A stretch of 14,249 bases of DNA, taken from NCBI GenBank assembly GCA_002307065.1, contig DBTN01000030.1, positions 1-14,249 of the forward strand. Reading direction: 5' to 3'. Of this stretch, positions 13,987-14,249 are shown piece after piece (within the stretch, counting starts at the first letter, position 1; each line of letters opens with the position of its first letter). Position numbers and translations under genes: made by a program. The stretch comes from Akkermansiaceae bacterium UBA1315 (GTDB taxonomy: Bacteria; Verrucomicrobiota; Verrucomicrobiia; Verrucomicrobiales; Akkermansiaceae). The notes below the pieces were generated by a model. That model ran no database searches, had not been told where the DNA came from, and saw nothing but the letters and a program-made list of their open reading frames with translations.

Positions 13987-14249
13987 ATGACTGCCGCCGC
14001 GATCCGCCAAAGCTTCCTCGATTTTTTCCGCGAAAAACAGCACACCATCGTGCCCTCCGCATCGCTGATGCCGCAGTCCCCAGGGCTGCTGTTCACGAAC
14101 GCCGGCATGAACCCGTTTGTGCCGTATTTCCTTGGCGTTGAAAAAGCTCCCTACGATCCGCCACGCGCCGCGGACACGCAGAAATGCATCCGCGCCGGCG
14201 GCAAGCACAACGACCTCGACGACGTCGGCCTCGACACCTATCACCACAC
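13987..14249 (+). CDS. alaS: Alanyl-tRNA synthetase, 5' part (cut by window end)
   Basis: This is the first 87 codons of AlaS, which charges tRNA-Ala in the cytoplasm. The protein starts MTAAAIRQSFLDFFREK, then HTIVPSASLMPQSPGLLFTN, AGMNPFVPYFLG and KCIRAGGKHNDLDDVG, ending at LDTYHH. These are the class II synthetase motif 1 region and the very conserved AlaS segments S-L-x-P, L-F-T-N-A-G-M and Q-K-C-I-R-A-G-G-K-H-N-D-L. The ATG at 13987 gives the standard family N-terminus. The frame is open to the window edge; the motif 2/3, editing and C-terminal domains lie outside. Confidence 0.96.
   Translation, partial: MTAAAIRQSFLDFFREKQHTIVPSASLMPQSPGLLFTNAGMNPFVPYFLGVEKAPYDPPRAADTQKCIRAGGKHNDLDDVGLDTYHH

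Noticed and set aside
12885..14108. A 407-codon minus-strand frame opposite the secreted protein and alaS
   Set aside because: It opposes a plausible signal-peptide protein and the unmistakable AlaS N-terminus, and its translation has no recognisable domain.
1..14249. Self-targeting spacers within the window
   Set aside because: I saw no spacer matching the non-array sequence by eye; a genome-wide search would be needed to exclude it elsewhere.

Overview
The window is a bacterial chromosomal segment carrying a complete type II-C CRISPR-Cas locus (left two thirds) beside housekeeping and envelope genes (right third). The coding DNA is fairly GC-rich. Most genes lack a clear Shine-Dalgarno sequence. 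The mix of an AccD, a tandem-PDZ Deg protease, an OmpA-like protein and a compact Cas9 would fit the Verrucomicrobiota or a related lineage, but this taxonomic guess is an inference from general protein character, not from a marker gene.

Layout. 1-2262: CRISPR array of 36-bp repeats (34 complete and one cut by the left edge) with 34 spacers of 28-31 nt, closed by an 11-bp inverted repeat. 2324-3546: cas2 and cas1 on the minus strand. 3600-4310: a Phd-like antitoxin and PIN-domain toxin pair on the plus strand, divergent from cas1 across about 53 bp. 4390-4502: an untranslated stretch holding a split, degenerate copy of the CRISPR repeat plus hairpins. 4508-4837: a small two-repeat YegP/DUF1508-like protein. 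4911-8285: cas9 (1124 aa) on the minus strand. About 8384-8507: the tracrRNA on the plus strand, with anti-repeat, hairpins and a strong terminator. 8536-9369: accD (minus). 9457-9811: mostly non-coding, with alternative hairpins and a possible small secreted protein. 9812-11143: OmpA-family envelope protein. 11225-12736: Deg/HtrA-type protease. 12879-13883: unknown secreted protein. 13987-end: 5' part of alaS.

How it works together. The tracrRNA anti-repeat pairs with the first 15 nt of the plus-strand repeat (13 Watson-Crick pairs, one G-U, one mismatch). This fixes the array direction as plus (toward cas2) and puts the leader off the left edge. Cas9 uses these RNAs for interference; Cas1-Cas2 acquire spacers. 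No csn2 or cas4 is present, so the system is II-C. Two things are unusual. The adaptation genes are separated from cas9 by 1.36 kb holding a toxin-antitoxin pair and a YegP-like gene. In that gap lies a second anti-repeat-like element whose minus-strand sequence has the order repeat-like / loop / anti-repeat / hairpin, reminiscent of a natural single-guide RNA. That element is the best candidate for something not yet described.
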